The notes below the pieces were generated by a model. The model was not told where the DNA came from and did no database searches. It worked only from the letters and a program-made list of their open reading frames with translations. 64,000 nucleotides of DNA from Winogradskyella marina. GTDB taxonomy: Bacteria; Bacteroidota; Bacteroidia; Flavobacteriales; Flavobacteriaceae. The stretch spans positions 1 through 64,000 of the forward strand of contig NZ_JADOET010000015.1 of assembly GCF_015645385.1 (NCBI RefSeq), written 5' to 3'. A program made the position numbers and the translations under genes. Shown piece after piece: positions 8,453 to 15,534 of the stretch; positions within the stretch are counted from its first letter, which is position 1, and every line of letters starts with the position of its first letter.

Positions 8453-9763
8453 CTAACTTACAGCTGCTAATTCCATTAATATTGTACAGCCAATAGCCGC
8501 AATGGTTCCTACAGCATAGCCAAATACAGCAAGTAAAACTCCAACTGTAGCTAAAGACGGATGGAAAGCTGAGGCAACAATAGGAGCAGAGGCTGCGCCA
8601 CCAACGTTAGCTTGGCTTCCTACAGCTAAAAAGAAATACGGAGCTTTGATAAGTTTAGCAATTAGAATTAATAATAATGCATGAATAGACATCCAAATAA
8701 CGCCAATTGCAATAAGGCCTAAATTATCGAAAATCATGGTTAAATCCATTTTCATACCAATACTAGCTACAAGGATGTATATAAAAACACTACCAAATTT
8801 ACTTGCACCAGCTCCTTCATAATTTTTTGCTTTTGTATTTGATAAAAGAACAGCAATTATAGTAGCGATACTTATCATCCAAAAGAATTTTGAACCTAAA
8901 AAGGTAAATATATTTCGTGTTGTAGGAGAGTCTATTCCTGCTACCATATCTGCAAAAAGAGGTGCTAAATAATTAGCGCTTAAATGCGCAACACTAACGG
9001 TTCCGAAAGCAATAGCAGCAATAATCATTATGTCGGTTAAAGATGGATTTCGCTTTACTTTTTCTGAAAAAGAAGACACTTTCTCTTTTAGTTCTTCAAT
9101 TGAAGACGTATCTGCTTTTAACCATTTATTAATTCGATTTCTTTTTCCGATACCAACAAGTATGATAGCCATCCAAATATTGGCAACCACAATATCTACA
9201 AAGACCATCCCACCATATTTAGCTTGGTTGTATCCATAAATCTCTAACATAGCTGTTTGGTTAGCGCCTCCACCAATCCAACTCCCTGCTAAAGTAGAAA
9301 GTCCTCTCCATACTGCATCTGGACCAACACCTCCAACAGTTTCTGGCGAAACACTAGCTATTAATAAAATAGCAATAGGTCCCCCGATTATAATTCCAAT
9401 AGTCCCTGTGAAAAACATAACCAAAGCTTTCCAACCTAAATTAAAGACTGCTTTTAAGTCAATACTCAATGTCATTAAAACTAAAGCGGCAGGCAATAAA
9501 TACCTACTGGCAACATAATATAGATTTGTGCTATGTTCCGTTATAACACCAGTTTCTGAAACGGTTGTCCATTCTGGTGAAATTAATCCAGTGGTTGTTA
9601 AAACCGCAGGAACCATATAAGCCATAAATAATCCAGGTACTATTTTATAGAACTTTGACCAAAATCCTGTTTTTATAGATTCTGTTACAAAGACAAAACC
9701 TAAGGCTAGCATTAAGAGTCCAAATACAATAGTATCATCAGTAAAAATCGGAGTATTATCCAT
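8453..9763 (-). CDS. DUF819 family integral membrane protein
   Basis: 436 residues with roughly 11-12 hydrophobic segments and no signal peptide. The two Gly-rich half-repeats, GSWIGGGANQTAM (first half) and GSQANVGGAASAPI (second half), characterise DUF819, a family of predicted transporters of unknown substrate. The gene stands alone on the minus strand between the lipoprotein and a terminator that closes the SPFH operon. Substrate not predictable. Confidence 0.85.
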   Translation of the reverse strand: MDNTPIFTDDTIVFGLLMLALGFVFVTESIKTGFWSKFYKIVPGLFMAYMVPAVLTTTGLISPEWTTVSETGVITEHSTNLYYVASRYLLPAALVLMTLSIDLKAVFNLGWKALVMFFTGTIGIIIGGPIAILLIASVSPETVGGVGPDAVWRGLSTLAGSWIGGGANQTAMLEIYGYNQAKYGGMVFVDIVVANIWMAIILVGIGKRNRINKWLKADTSSIEELKEKVSSFSEKVKRNPSLTDIMIIAAIAFGTVSVAHLSANYLAPLFADMVAGIDSPTTRNIFTFLGSKFFWMISIATIIAVLLSNTKAKNYEGAGASKFGSVFIYILVASIGMKMDLTMIFDNLGLIAIGVIWMSIHALLLILIAKLIKAPYFFLAVGSQANVGGAASAPIVASAFHPSLATVGVLLAVFGYAVGTIAAIGCTILMELAAVS

Positions 9764-9807
9764 AGTATAGTTTATTTAGGACTTGCAAAATACAAAAAAT
9801 TAAAACT

Positions 9808-9838
9808 AAAAAAGTGACCGTTTCCGATCACTTTTTGT
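9808..9838 (-). terminator. Terminator of the SPFH operon
   Basis: Read on the minus strand: AAAAAGTGA, a short loop, TCACTTTTTT. The hairpin overlaps the last codons of the ribbon-helix-helix gene (stop at 9828-9830) and separates it from the DUF819 gene. Confidence 0.7.
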
Positions 9839-10007
9839 CTTTAGAATTATCTTTTTTCTTGGGTTGCCTATTATGTTCTTTGAGATACTGCATTAACATC
9901 CATTCTATCTGACCATTAGTGCTACGAAATTCATCTGAAGCCCATTTTTCAATGGCTTTCAGCATATCTTCATTCATTCGTAGTGCAAAAGCTTTCTTTT
10001 TAGACAT
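9828..10007 (-). CDS. Arc-type ribbon-helix-helix protein (59 aa)
   Basis: 59 residues from the ATG at 10005-10007 to the TGA at 9828-9830. The beta strand KKAFALRM is followed by two helices (MLKAIEKWASDEF and NGQIEWMLMQYLKEH) and a Lys-rich tail; FRSTNGQIEWML is the classic Arc/MetJ-family signature. It is a predicted DNA-binding protein, last of four genes with SPFH, DUF4177 and a membrane protein, 10 bp after the third. From memory, Arc-domain genes often sit beside this SPFH family. It could autoregulate the operon or act in a membrane-linked complex; neither is shown. Confidence 0.88.
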   Translation of the reverse strand: MSKKKAFALRMNEDMLKAIEKWASDEFRSTNGQIEWMLMQYLKEHNRQPKKKDNSKDKK

Positions 10008-10017
10008 TATAGTTTAC

Positions 10018-10518
10018 TTAATTAAATTTTGTTTTATAGGTGGTTAATATGCGTTCTGCTTCGTTTCGTTTTTGTGTACCAATTAAAAGTTTTTTACCAT
10101 TTTTTAATTCGAGTTGAATTCCTATATCACCAGAAACGTTTATAGCTTTACCTTTAGATGTATTCCAAAGTATACCTCCTTTTATGCCCCAACCACCATA
10201 TTCTGATATAGGAGAATAAGTTCTAACATAAGCTTTTTCTATGTCGTTCCATGTTACCACTTTAAAACTCCAATGGAAAGGAAAGAACTTATAATGAATT
10301 CCTTTTTCATCAATTCGTGTTTCTAATTTGAACAAAAATATAATTCCTGCCGCTAAAATTATAAAACCAATGCTTGAAGTTAATTCTAAATTAGTATAGC
10401 TGCTTGGATCTTCAAAGTAAGATTGTAAGATCACACCAACAGGTACCAATAAACTTACAAGTATCAGTACAATTAACCATAGCTGAGTAAAGCGTTGTTC
10501 TTCTTTAAATATTTTCAT
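10018..10518 (-). CDS. Two-TM membrane protein with PH-like C-terminal domain
   Basis: 166 residues. Two hydrophobic helices (about 13-33 and 47-65) are followed by a soluble beta-rich domain with a bacterial PH-like pattern (TRIDEKGIHYKFFPFHW, then WNDIEKAYVRTY, then LELKNGKKLLIGTQ). There is no catalytic motif. The start overlaps the stop of the DUF4177 gene by one base (TAATG), so translation is coupled. It probably sits in the inner membrane with the SPFH protein of the same operon; no function known. Confidence 0.75.
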   Translation of the reverse strand: MKIFKEEQRFTQLWLIVLILVSLLVPVGVILQSYFEDPSSYTNLELTSSIGFIILAAGIIFLFKLETRIDEKGIHYKFFPFHWSFKVVTWNDIEKAYVRTYSPISEYGGWGIKGGILWNTSKGKAINVSGDIGIQLELKNGKKLLIGTQKRNEAERILTTYKTKFN

Positions 10519-10676
10519 TATCTGTTCTTGTCGCGTTCAAAAACTACAGTTGCCCAATTCACCGCAATTTGATTTACAACCCAACCTTCACGTGCGTGTT
10601 GATTCAGGAAATCTTCAAAATTTTGAACGCGGTTTCTAAAACCTAATTTTGGGATAACTACTTTGTATTCTTTCAT
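10518..10676 (-). CDS. DUF4177-like protein (52 aa)
   Basis: 52 residues from the ATG at 10674-10676 to the TAA at 10518-10520. The pattern MKEYKVVIP, then FEDFLNQHAREGWVVNQI, then ATVVFERDK is the compact beta-alpha-beta fold of DUF4177. It lies 3 bp after the SPFH gene and overlaps the next gene by one base, so it is tightly placed in the operon. Function unknown. Confidence 0.85.
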   Translation of the reverse strand: MKEYKVVIPKLGFRNRVQNFEDFLNQHAREGWVVNQIAVNWATVVFERDKNR

Positions 10677-10679
10677 GTT

Positions 10680-11540
10680 TTAATGGTTTAAAGTTCCGGT
10701 GTTTAAAACTGGAGAGGCATCTTTATCTCCACAAAGTACGACCATGAGATTACTCACCATAGCAGCTTTGCGCTCTTCATCTAATTCTACCACTTGCTTT
10801 TTATTAAGTTCGTCAATTGCCATTTCTACCATACTCACAGCGCCTTCAACAATTTTATGTCTAGCAGCAACAATCGCTGTAGCTTGTTGGCGTTTTAACA
10901 TGGCATTTGCTATTTCATTGGCATAAGCTAGGTAGCCAATTCTTGCTTCTAAAACTTCAATACCAGCAATGGTTAAGCGTTCGTCTATTTCTTTTTCTAA
11001 CGCATTACTAACTTCATTAACACTAGAACGTAAGGTAATATCTTCGTCAACACCTTCATCTGCAAAATTATCATAAGGATACATACTCGCTAATTTACGA
11101 ACAGCGGCATCGGTTTGTACACGTACAAAATTTTCATAATTATCGACATCAAATGCGGCTTTGTAGGTGTTATGAACACGCCAAACTAAGATGGTACTGA
11201 TCATAATTGGGTTTCCTAATTTATCATTCACTTTTAAGCGTTCGCTATCAAAATTGCTTGCTCTTAGTGAGATTTTTCGTTTAGTGTAAAACGGATTCAC
11301 CCAGTAAAAGCCATTCTTTTTAACGGTTCCAACATATTTACCAAATAATAGTAAAACTCTTGAGCCATTAGGTTGTACCATTAAAAACCCAAAGGCTAAA
11401 ATTAATGCTGCTACAATACCAAATATTGACCAACCTGTTTCTGTAATTGGAATTAATGCAATACTGCCAAAGAACAATATTAAAAATAAAAATAGCATTA
11501 GATAGCCATTTGCTGGGACGATGATTTTCTCTTCTTTCAT
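10680..11540 (-). CDS. SPFH/Band 7 domain membrane protein
   Basis: 286 residues. Two N-terminal membrane helices (about 13-32 and 36-55) are followed by a full SPFH domain: GTVKKNGFYWVNPFY, then NPIMISTILVWRV, then the coiled-coil part LEKEIDERLTIAGIEVLEARI. It ends with the subfamily tail SNLMVVLCGDKDASPV. Stomatin/prohibitin-like proteins form membrane-associated oligomeric rings or microdomains. First gene of a four-gene operon (SPFH, DUF4177, PH-like, RHH). No clear -7 box was found upstream. Its partner set differs from the NfeD-linked SPFH proteins. Confidence 0.93.
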   Translation of the reverse strand: MKEEKIIVPANGYLMLFLFLILFFGSIALIPITETGWSIFGIVAALILAFGFLMVQPNGSRVLLLFGKYVGTVKKNGFYWVNPFYTKRKISLRASNFDSERLKVNDKLGNPIMISTILVWRVHNTYKAAFDVDNYENFVRVQTDAAVRKLASMYPYDNFADEGVDEDITLRSSVNEVSNALEKEIDERLTIAGIEVLEARIGYLAYANEIANAMLKRQQATAIVAARHKIVEGAVSMVEMAIDELNKKQVVELDEERKAAMVSNLMVVLCGDKDASPVLNTGTLNH

Positions 11541-11683
11541 GATTTAAAAAATTTAATTGGTTAATTATCGTTTCAAATCAATATGATATTAAAATGATAT
11601 CATAAAGATGTGATTTAATTTATTAGTATGCAAATAGAATTTTTTGTTACAGTATTAATAAAAGAAATAAAAAAAACAAAGTT

Positions 11684-11699
11684 TGGCACAGGGTTTGCT
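11684..11699 (+). promoter_or_regulatory. Sigma-54 (RpoN) promoter candidate
   Basis: TGGCACAGGGTTTGCT matches the -24/-12 consensus TGGCACG-N4-TTGCW at all but one position and has the diagnostic GG-N10-GC spacing. The predicted transcription start is about 11710, exactly where a perfect hairpin begins. A 10-bp palindrome ATGATATCAT at 11594-11603, about 90 bp upstream, could be an enhancer site for an RpoN activator (inference). Confidence 0.65.
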
Positions 11700-11709
11700 T
11701 AATATTAAT

Positions 11710-11815
11710 TGTAATGATTATTACAACTGTTACATTCTAGTAACAGAACTACAAAGTCGTAACATTACATTGGTTGGTTAGTTAGAAAAAGCATCTCGTG
11801 GTTGGGATGCTTTTC
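11710..11815 (+). ncRNA. Candidate sigma-54-driven small RNA
   Basis: Predicted 105-nt transcript from the sigma-54 promoter to the first terminator. It begins with two consecutive perfect stem-loops: TTGTAAT-GATT-ATTACAA (11709-11726) and CTGTTAC-ATTCTA-GTAACAG (11727-11746). A 38-nt unpaired stretch follows (11747-11784), then the terminator. No ORF longer than a few codons is present. It lies between two minus-strand genes, so it is not the leader of a downstream gene. If the first terminator leaks, the RNA would extend to about 11884. Confidence 0.55.
11785..11815 (+). terminator. Terminator 1 of the candidate sRNA
   Basis: AAAAAGCATC, a short loop, GGATGCTTTT. It shares its upstream arm (AAAAAGCATCTC) with the next terminator, so the two look like a duplication. 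Confidence 0.75.
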
Positions 11816-11838
11816 ATTAGTGTTTAGTTAGTTAAGTG

Positions 11839-11884
11839 AAAAAAGCATCTCATTCCTATACATTTTAGGCGAGATGCTTTTTTA
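11839..11884. terminator. Bidirectional terminator
   Basis: AAAAAAGCATCTC pairs with GAGATGCTTTTTT across a 19-nt loop, symmetrical for both strands. It ends the hydrolase transcript (minus strand, stop at 11908) and backs up the sRNA terminator on the plus strand. Confidence 0.85.
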
Positions 11885-11907
11885 TTTGATGAATTTTAAA
11901 GAATGGG

Positions 11908-12834
11908 TTAAGACGCTATAAACTTCGTTATTCCTGTTATAAGTTCTGGTGAAATAGATCTAAACGATTCGTTATATGATTTTGAATTTTCTAAATCATC
12001 ACCTTCAATTTCAAAAAGGACGTGATTCATATTTTCTATAAGTAGTAATTCCGCTGTTTTATTAGCGTCTTTTAGTACTTCAGCTTCACTAACTGAAACT
12101 TGAAGGTCTTTTGTGCCATTAATAATAAGAATTGGCATGTTTAATTCTTTTATAATTTCAGAGGGATTATGAGACATCCAATTGATCATAAATGGTTGCA
12201 AATCGGCATTAAACATGGATGCTAAGGCAACTGGGAAATCAGTTGTAGTTTTACCTTCTTTTAGACTATTAACAACACGTTTGGTTTCTTCATTAAACAT
12301 TGGTGCCGTTTTAGCCACTTGTTCTATAATAACATCTCCTATGTTATTACCAGCTCCAGCGAGCGAAATAAAACCGTCTGCCTTGTCTTTTGCGGAGAGC
12401 ATTCCGACTAAACTGCCTTGACTGTGCCCAATAATATATATCTTATTATAAGTGCCTTTTACTTTAAAGTAATCTAATACATCTGAGGCATCACTCACAA
12501 AATCATCGAACATAATATCTTTATCTACGTTGTTTTGATGAATTTGTTTTACTATTCGTTTGTCAAACCTAAAGGTAGCAATACCATTGTGTGTAAGTCC
12601 TTCTGCTAACTTTTTTAAGGAATTATTTTTCAGGAAATTTTGATTACCATTTCTATTTGTTGGACCAGAGCCTGCTATAATAATGGCTAAATTAGGTTGG
12701 TCATTGTCTTGAGGTGCAAGCAATGTGCCATCTATCCATTTAGAAATAGATATATCTTCTTCGGTATATGTTTTTTCTTGGCTAAGTCCAAGACTGCTAA
12801 CTAATGATAAAGCGAGAATTAAAAAGAATTTCAT
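11908..12834 (-). CDS. Secreted alpha/beta hydrolase (S33-type)
   Basis: 308 residues from the ATG at 12834, chosen because it opens with a signal peptide (about 1-18, cleavage after LGLS); an upstream in-frame ATG would add 21 unlikely residues. The fold is alpha/beta hydrolase: oxyanion segment AIIIAGSGPTNRNG, nucleophile elbow GHSQGS, acid in NGTKDLQVS, and catalytic His in MNHVLFE. It resembles serine-aminopeptidase/acylglycerol-lipase-like esterases of unknown substrate. Single gene followed by a strong terminator. Confidence 0.87.
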   Translation of the reverse strand: MKFFLILALSLVSSLGLSQEKTYTEEDISISKWIDGTLLAPQDNDQPNLAIIIAGSGPTNRNGNQNFLKNNSLKKLAEGLTHNGIATFRFDKRIVKQIHQNNVDKDIMFDDFVSDASDVLDYFKVKGTYNKIYIIGHSQGSLVGMLSAKDKADGFISLAGAGNNIGDVIIEQVAKTAPMFNEETKRVVNSLKEGKTTTDFPVALASMFNADLQPFMINWMSHNPSEIIKELNMPILIINGTKDLQVSVSEAEVLKDANKTAELLLIENMNHVLFEIEGDDLENSKSYNESFRSISPELITGITKFIAS

Positions 12835-12932
12835 ATTTAAATATTTTAAGACGTATAAAGTTAATTCATATTGAGCTGAATGCACTAGTTGTTTCAAAAT
12901 TTATACCAATTTTTAGTGTTAATTACGGAAAT

Positions 12933-13022
12933 ATACACATTTACAAATGTGTATTTCATCGGTAAAATACATAATTTTGTCGTTAAATGTTAAAATAAAG
13001 TGCATTTCATCGATTAAATGTG
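12933..13022. promoter_or_regulatory. Operator array: palindrome and repeated ATTT-CATCG-AAAT sites
   Basis: A perfect 10-bp-arm palindrome ATACACATTT-AC-AAATGTGTAT (12933-12954) overlaps a 20-bp site GTATTTCATCGGTAAAATAC (12951-12970). A second site of the same form, GCATTTCATCGATTAAATGT, lies at 13002-13021, and a degenerate copy (TTTTGTCGTTAAA) at 12975. The first and third TTTnnTCG cores are 21 bp apart, two helical turns, as for LytTR-type regulators. Between them is a perfect -7 box TAATTTTG (12972-12979). The bound regulator is unknown. Confidence 0.55.
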
Positions 13023-13032
13023 TTTTTAAGCG

Positions 13033-13060
13033 TTGCAATTCAAAATGAATTATATATTTG
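13033..13060 (+). promoter_or_regulatory. Consensus promoter reading to the short ORF
   Basis: TTG at 13033-13035, a 17-bp spacer and TATATTTG at 13053-13060. The predicted start is near 13066. It lies just downstream of the repeated operator sites. Confidence 0.6.
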
Positions 13061-13116
13061 ACTCGTACTGAAATTTAGTTTTTAGTTCAATGGATTAATT
13101 AATTAATATTTGCCTT

Positions 13117-13185
13117 ATGTTGAGTTGGCTTAGAGACCCTGAATCTACCAACATAGAAAAGCAAATAAACGAAAACCGAGATTGA
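13117..13185 (+). CDS. Possible 22-codon leader ORF overlapping a terminator
   Basis: ATG at 13117, stop TGA at 13183-13185, encoding MLSWLRDPESTNIEKQINEN plus two residues. The last codons form the left arm of the terminator and the stop lies in its loop. The same RNA can also pair TATGTTG (13116-13122) with CAACATA (13149-13155). A ribosome reaching the stop would disrupt the terminator, so it could act as an attenuator for the downstream dipeptidase gene; equally it may be an untranslated small RNA. No homologue is recognised. Confidence 0.35.
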   Translation: MLSWLRDPESTNIEKQINENRD

Positions 13186-13202
13186 GGGATCTCGGTTTTT
13201 TG
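13172..13202 (+). terminator. Terminator or attenuator before the dipeptidase gene
   Basis: Stem CCGAGAT / ATCTCGG with loop TGAGGG and a T6 tail. It lies 175 bp before the next gene on the same strand, which makes it either the end of a short transcript or an attenuator. Confidence 0.85.
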
Positions 13203-13377
13203 TTTTTATAACATCCAATATGTTTTGTGTTAAACGTCGATTTGGGTTTAATTATTATGTTTTGCTCTCTTTTTGTCTTCATAAAATGTAAGTATCTATT
13301 GTGAACATCTAAAGCTGAGAATGATGTTTCGCAATTCTAAATTTATACTCTTTTTTTTATTAATTTAGTACTTTATT

Positions 13378-14058
13378 ATGAATTACAAAGCACTACTATA
13401 CATAGGAAGTTTAATCCTTCTAACGTTAGGGTTTCAACAACAGCAAACATTGCCAGAAGGTTTTGTTTATGCTAAATCTGTGATTCCAGATTTAGATGTA
13501 GAATTACGTTATTTTTCTGAAAATAATTTTGTTGGAGACACCATTAACGGTTATAAAGCCAATCGTTTAATCGTTACAAAAGGGACTGCTGAGAAACTAA
13601 AACTAGTTCAAGAAGAATTACAACAACAAAACCTTTGTCTTAAAGTGTATGATGGTTACCGCCCACAACGTGCTGTAAATCATTTTATAGAATGGGCTCG
13701 TGAGTTGAATGATACGGTTAATAAATCTTTATTTTATCCAGAAGTTGAAAAGAAAAACCTATTTAAAGCAGGTTATATTGCATCGCGATCTGGTCACAGT
13801 AGAGGAAGTACAGTAGACTTAACCATTACAAATGGCGAAACAGGTGAACCTTTAGACATGGGAAGTCCTTATGATTTCTTCGGAAAAGCATCTTGGATTG
13901 CTCATGATGATTTAACCGACGAGCAAAAACAAAACCGTCAGTTATTACAAACTGTTATGTTAAAGCATAATTTTAGAAATTACTCTAAAGAGTGGTGGCA
14001 TTTTACATTACGTTGGGAACCTTTTCCTAAGACGTATTTTGATTTTGAAGTGGAGTAA
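13378..14058 (+). CDS. D-alanyl-D-alanine dipeptidase, VanX type (peptidase M15D)
   Basis: 226 residues with an N-terminal signal-like helix (about 5-19). The Zn motif SGHSRGSTVDLT supplies His and Asp ligands and KEWWHF supplies the catalytic Glu and third His; VYDGYRPQRAV is the conserved substrate-side Arg segment. It hydrolyses D-Ala-D-Ala, here probably in the periplasm for peptidoglycan turnover rather than glycopeptide resistance, since no VanH/VanA partners are present. A terminator/attenuator lies upstream. Confidence 0.92.
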   Translation: MNYKALLYIGSLILLTLGFQQQQTLPEGFVYAKSVIPDLDVELRYFSENNFVGDTINGYKANRLIVTKGTAEKLKLVQEELQQQNLCLKVYDGYRPQRAVNHFIEWARELNDTVNKSLFYPEVEKKNLFKAGYIASRSGHSRGSTVDLTITNGETGEPLDMGSPYDFFGKASWIAHDDLTDEQKQNRQLLQTVMLKHNFRNYSKEWWHFTLRWEPFPKTYFDFEVE

Positions 14059-14061
14059 TTT

Positions 14062-14415
14062 TTAGACATACATCCAAGCCCAATACATTAATCCAAATTG
14101 AAGCGGTATTCGTAAGATTAAAATCCATTTCGGAATTCCGGCAGCTGCTTTTTTGCCAGAAAGCATATAAAAATGTACTAACAGAAAAACGGCTAACATG
14201 GCAATAATGCCATAAATAGCAATGGTTTTTAATGCAGGAATGCATAAACCAATACCTAATAAGATTTCGGCTAAGCCACTTAAATAAACCAAAGCTTTGT
14301 GACTAGGTAAATATCTGGGCATAATACGTATATACATTTTGGGTTTTACAAAATGCATCACACCGGCAACAATATACATGGCAGCCATGACGTATAGCCC
14401 AGTTGGTTCACTCAT
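14062..14415 (-). CDS. DoxX family membrane protein
   Basis: 117 residues with four hydrophobic helices; the pattern YIVAGVMHFVKPKMY, then SGLAEILLGIGLCIP is typical of DoxX-like proteins. The family is associated with redox or membrane functions but this member has no assigned role. It overlaps the upstream gene by 8 bp, so they are coupled. It converges with the dipeptidase gene, 3 bp away. Confidence 0.85.
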   Translation of the reverse strand: MSEPTGLYVMAAMYIVAGVMHFVKPKMYIRIMPRYLPSHKALVYLSGLAEILLGIGLCIPALKTIAIYGIIAMLAVFLLVHFYMLSGKKAAAGIPKWILILRIPLQFGLMYWAWMYV

Positions 14416-15385
14416 CTTTAAAAGTTTTGTAAGTTAACCCAATACCGTAATTAAAAAGATTTTTGTCTAATAAACTCGATTTAAACTGATTGCCTTTATC
14501 AAATTTCACCCAATTATTTCCACTAATAAACACGCGTTTTATAAAGGTGTTTTTGGATGCAATGTCATCAGTAAATGGTAACAAAGGTCTAAAGTTAGTT
14601 GGGATTTTTACGACGCTTCCACCTCTAGATTCAATTTCTTTATACTTTTTATTGGGCAATAATTTTCCTTCTTTATTAGTATAACCTAAAACTTGAAGAG
14701 ACACAAAGAAGCCATTGTCTGGAATATAAATGTTATGGTCATCTACATTTAATTCATAAGCATCACCATCTTTTTCAGTAGCTCTAAACACAATGGTTTC
14801 GTTGGTTAAAACGTTACCAGGTACTCCGTTATTGTTACTGTAAAACTTTACTTTAAATAACGTTGAAAATTTCTTCTTTTCACTATTTCTACGGTTTCGT
14901 TTTTCCCAATCTTTAGATTCTAAAGCAATAGGAAAAACAACTTCTTTAAGCTGTTGATCTTTGGTTGTTGTTTTAGGAAAATAGACAGCAATTTCAGATT
15001 CTATAGTTGGTAACCAGCAATTGTAATAATCATCGTCTAAAGAAGGTTTTAATTCTTCTTCTTTAAATTTACGATCTAATGTAGTGCCAATAAATACTTC
15101 ATCTAATTCTGAAGCTTCTGGTTGCAATAATAAGTGATTGGGTAAATTATGAGTGGCAACATTTAAATCTTTAAAACCTAAAGCTGAAATAAATAACGAA
15201 TCTATATCTGGATATAATTTTTTAGTAAAAACAAACTGACCTTCATCATCAGCAAAAAGACCATTGCCATTTCCAAACGAGACTGTTGCATAGCTCACAG
15301 GATATGTTGAAATGCTATCTTTAATAGTAATTTGAGCAAATGCGATTTGCCCAATGAATAAGAAAATAAATAAAATTTTATACAT
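14408..15385 (-). CDS. Secreted protein with carboxypeptidase-regulatory-like domain
   Basis: 325 residues from the ATG at 15385, which opens a clean signal peptide (about 1-17, cleavage after AFA); an upstream in-frame ATG is rejected. Residues about 20-100 resemble the CarboxypepD_reg-like beta-sandwich common in Bacteroidota envelope proteins (SYATVSFGNGNGLFADDEGQ). The remainder has beta-rich segments but no recognised catalytic motif. Probably periplasmic or outer-membrane associated. Operon with the DoxX gene. Confidence 0.75.
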   Translation of the reverse strand: MYKILFIFLFIGQIAFAQITIKDSISTYPVSYATVSFGNGNGLFADDEGQFVFTKKLYPDIDSLFISALGFKDLNVATHNLPNHLLLQPEASELDEVFIGTTLDRKFKEEELKPSLDDDYYNCWLPTIESEIAVYFPKTTTKDQQLKEVVFPIALESKDWEKRNRRNSEKKKFSTLFKVKFYSNNNGVPGNVLTNETIVFRATEKDGDAYELNVDDHNIYIPDNGFFVSLQVLGYTNKEGKLLPNKKYKEIESRGGSVVKIPTNFRPLLPFTDDIASKNTFIKRVFISGNNWVKFDKGNQFKSSLLDKNLFNYGIGLTYKTFKDE

Positions 15386-15534
15386 GGTTAAGTTTATAGA
15401 TTCTAAAGATACATTAATTAAGCGCATTAAAAAATGAATAACGATAGGACGCTCTTATAATGTATGGATTAAAAATCAAGGAAATACTAGTGATTCGAAT
15501 GATTTATTTTAGAAATCCCAACTAACAATCAAAA

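Noticed and set aside
13378-14058. Vancomycin-resistance gene
   Set aside because: It is VanX-type, but no vanH, vanA or vanS/R is present and it has a signal-like N-terminus; peptidoglycan turnover is more likely.
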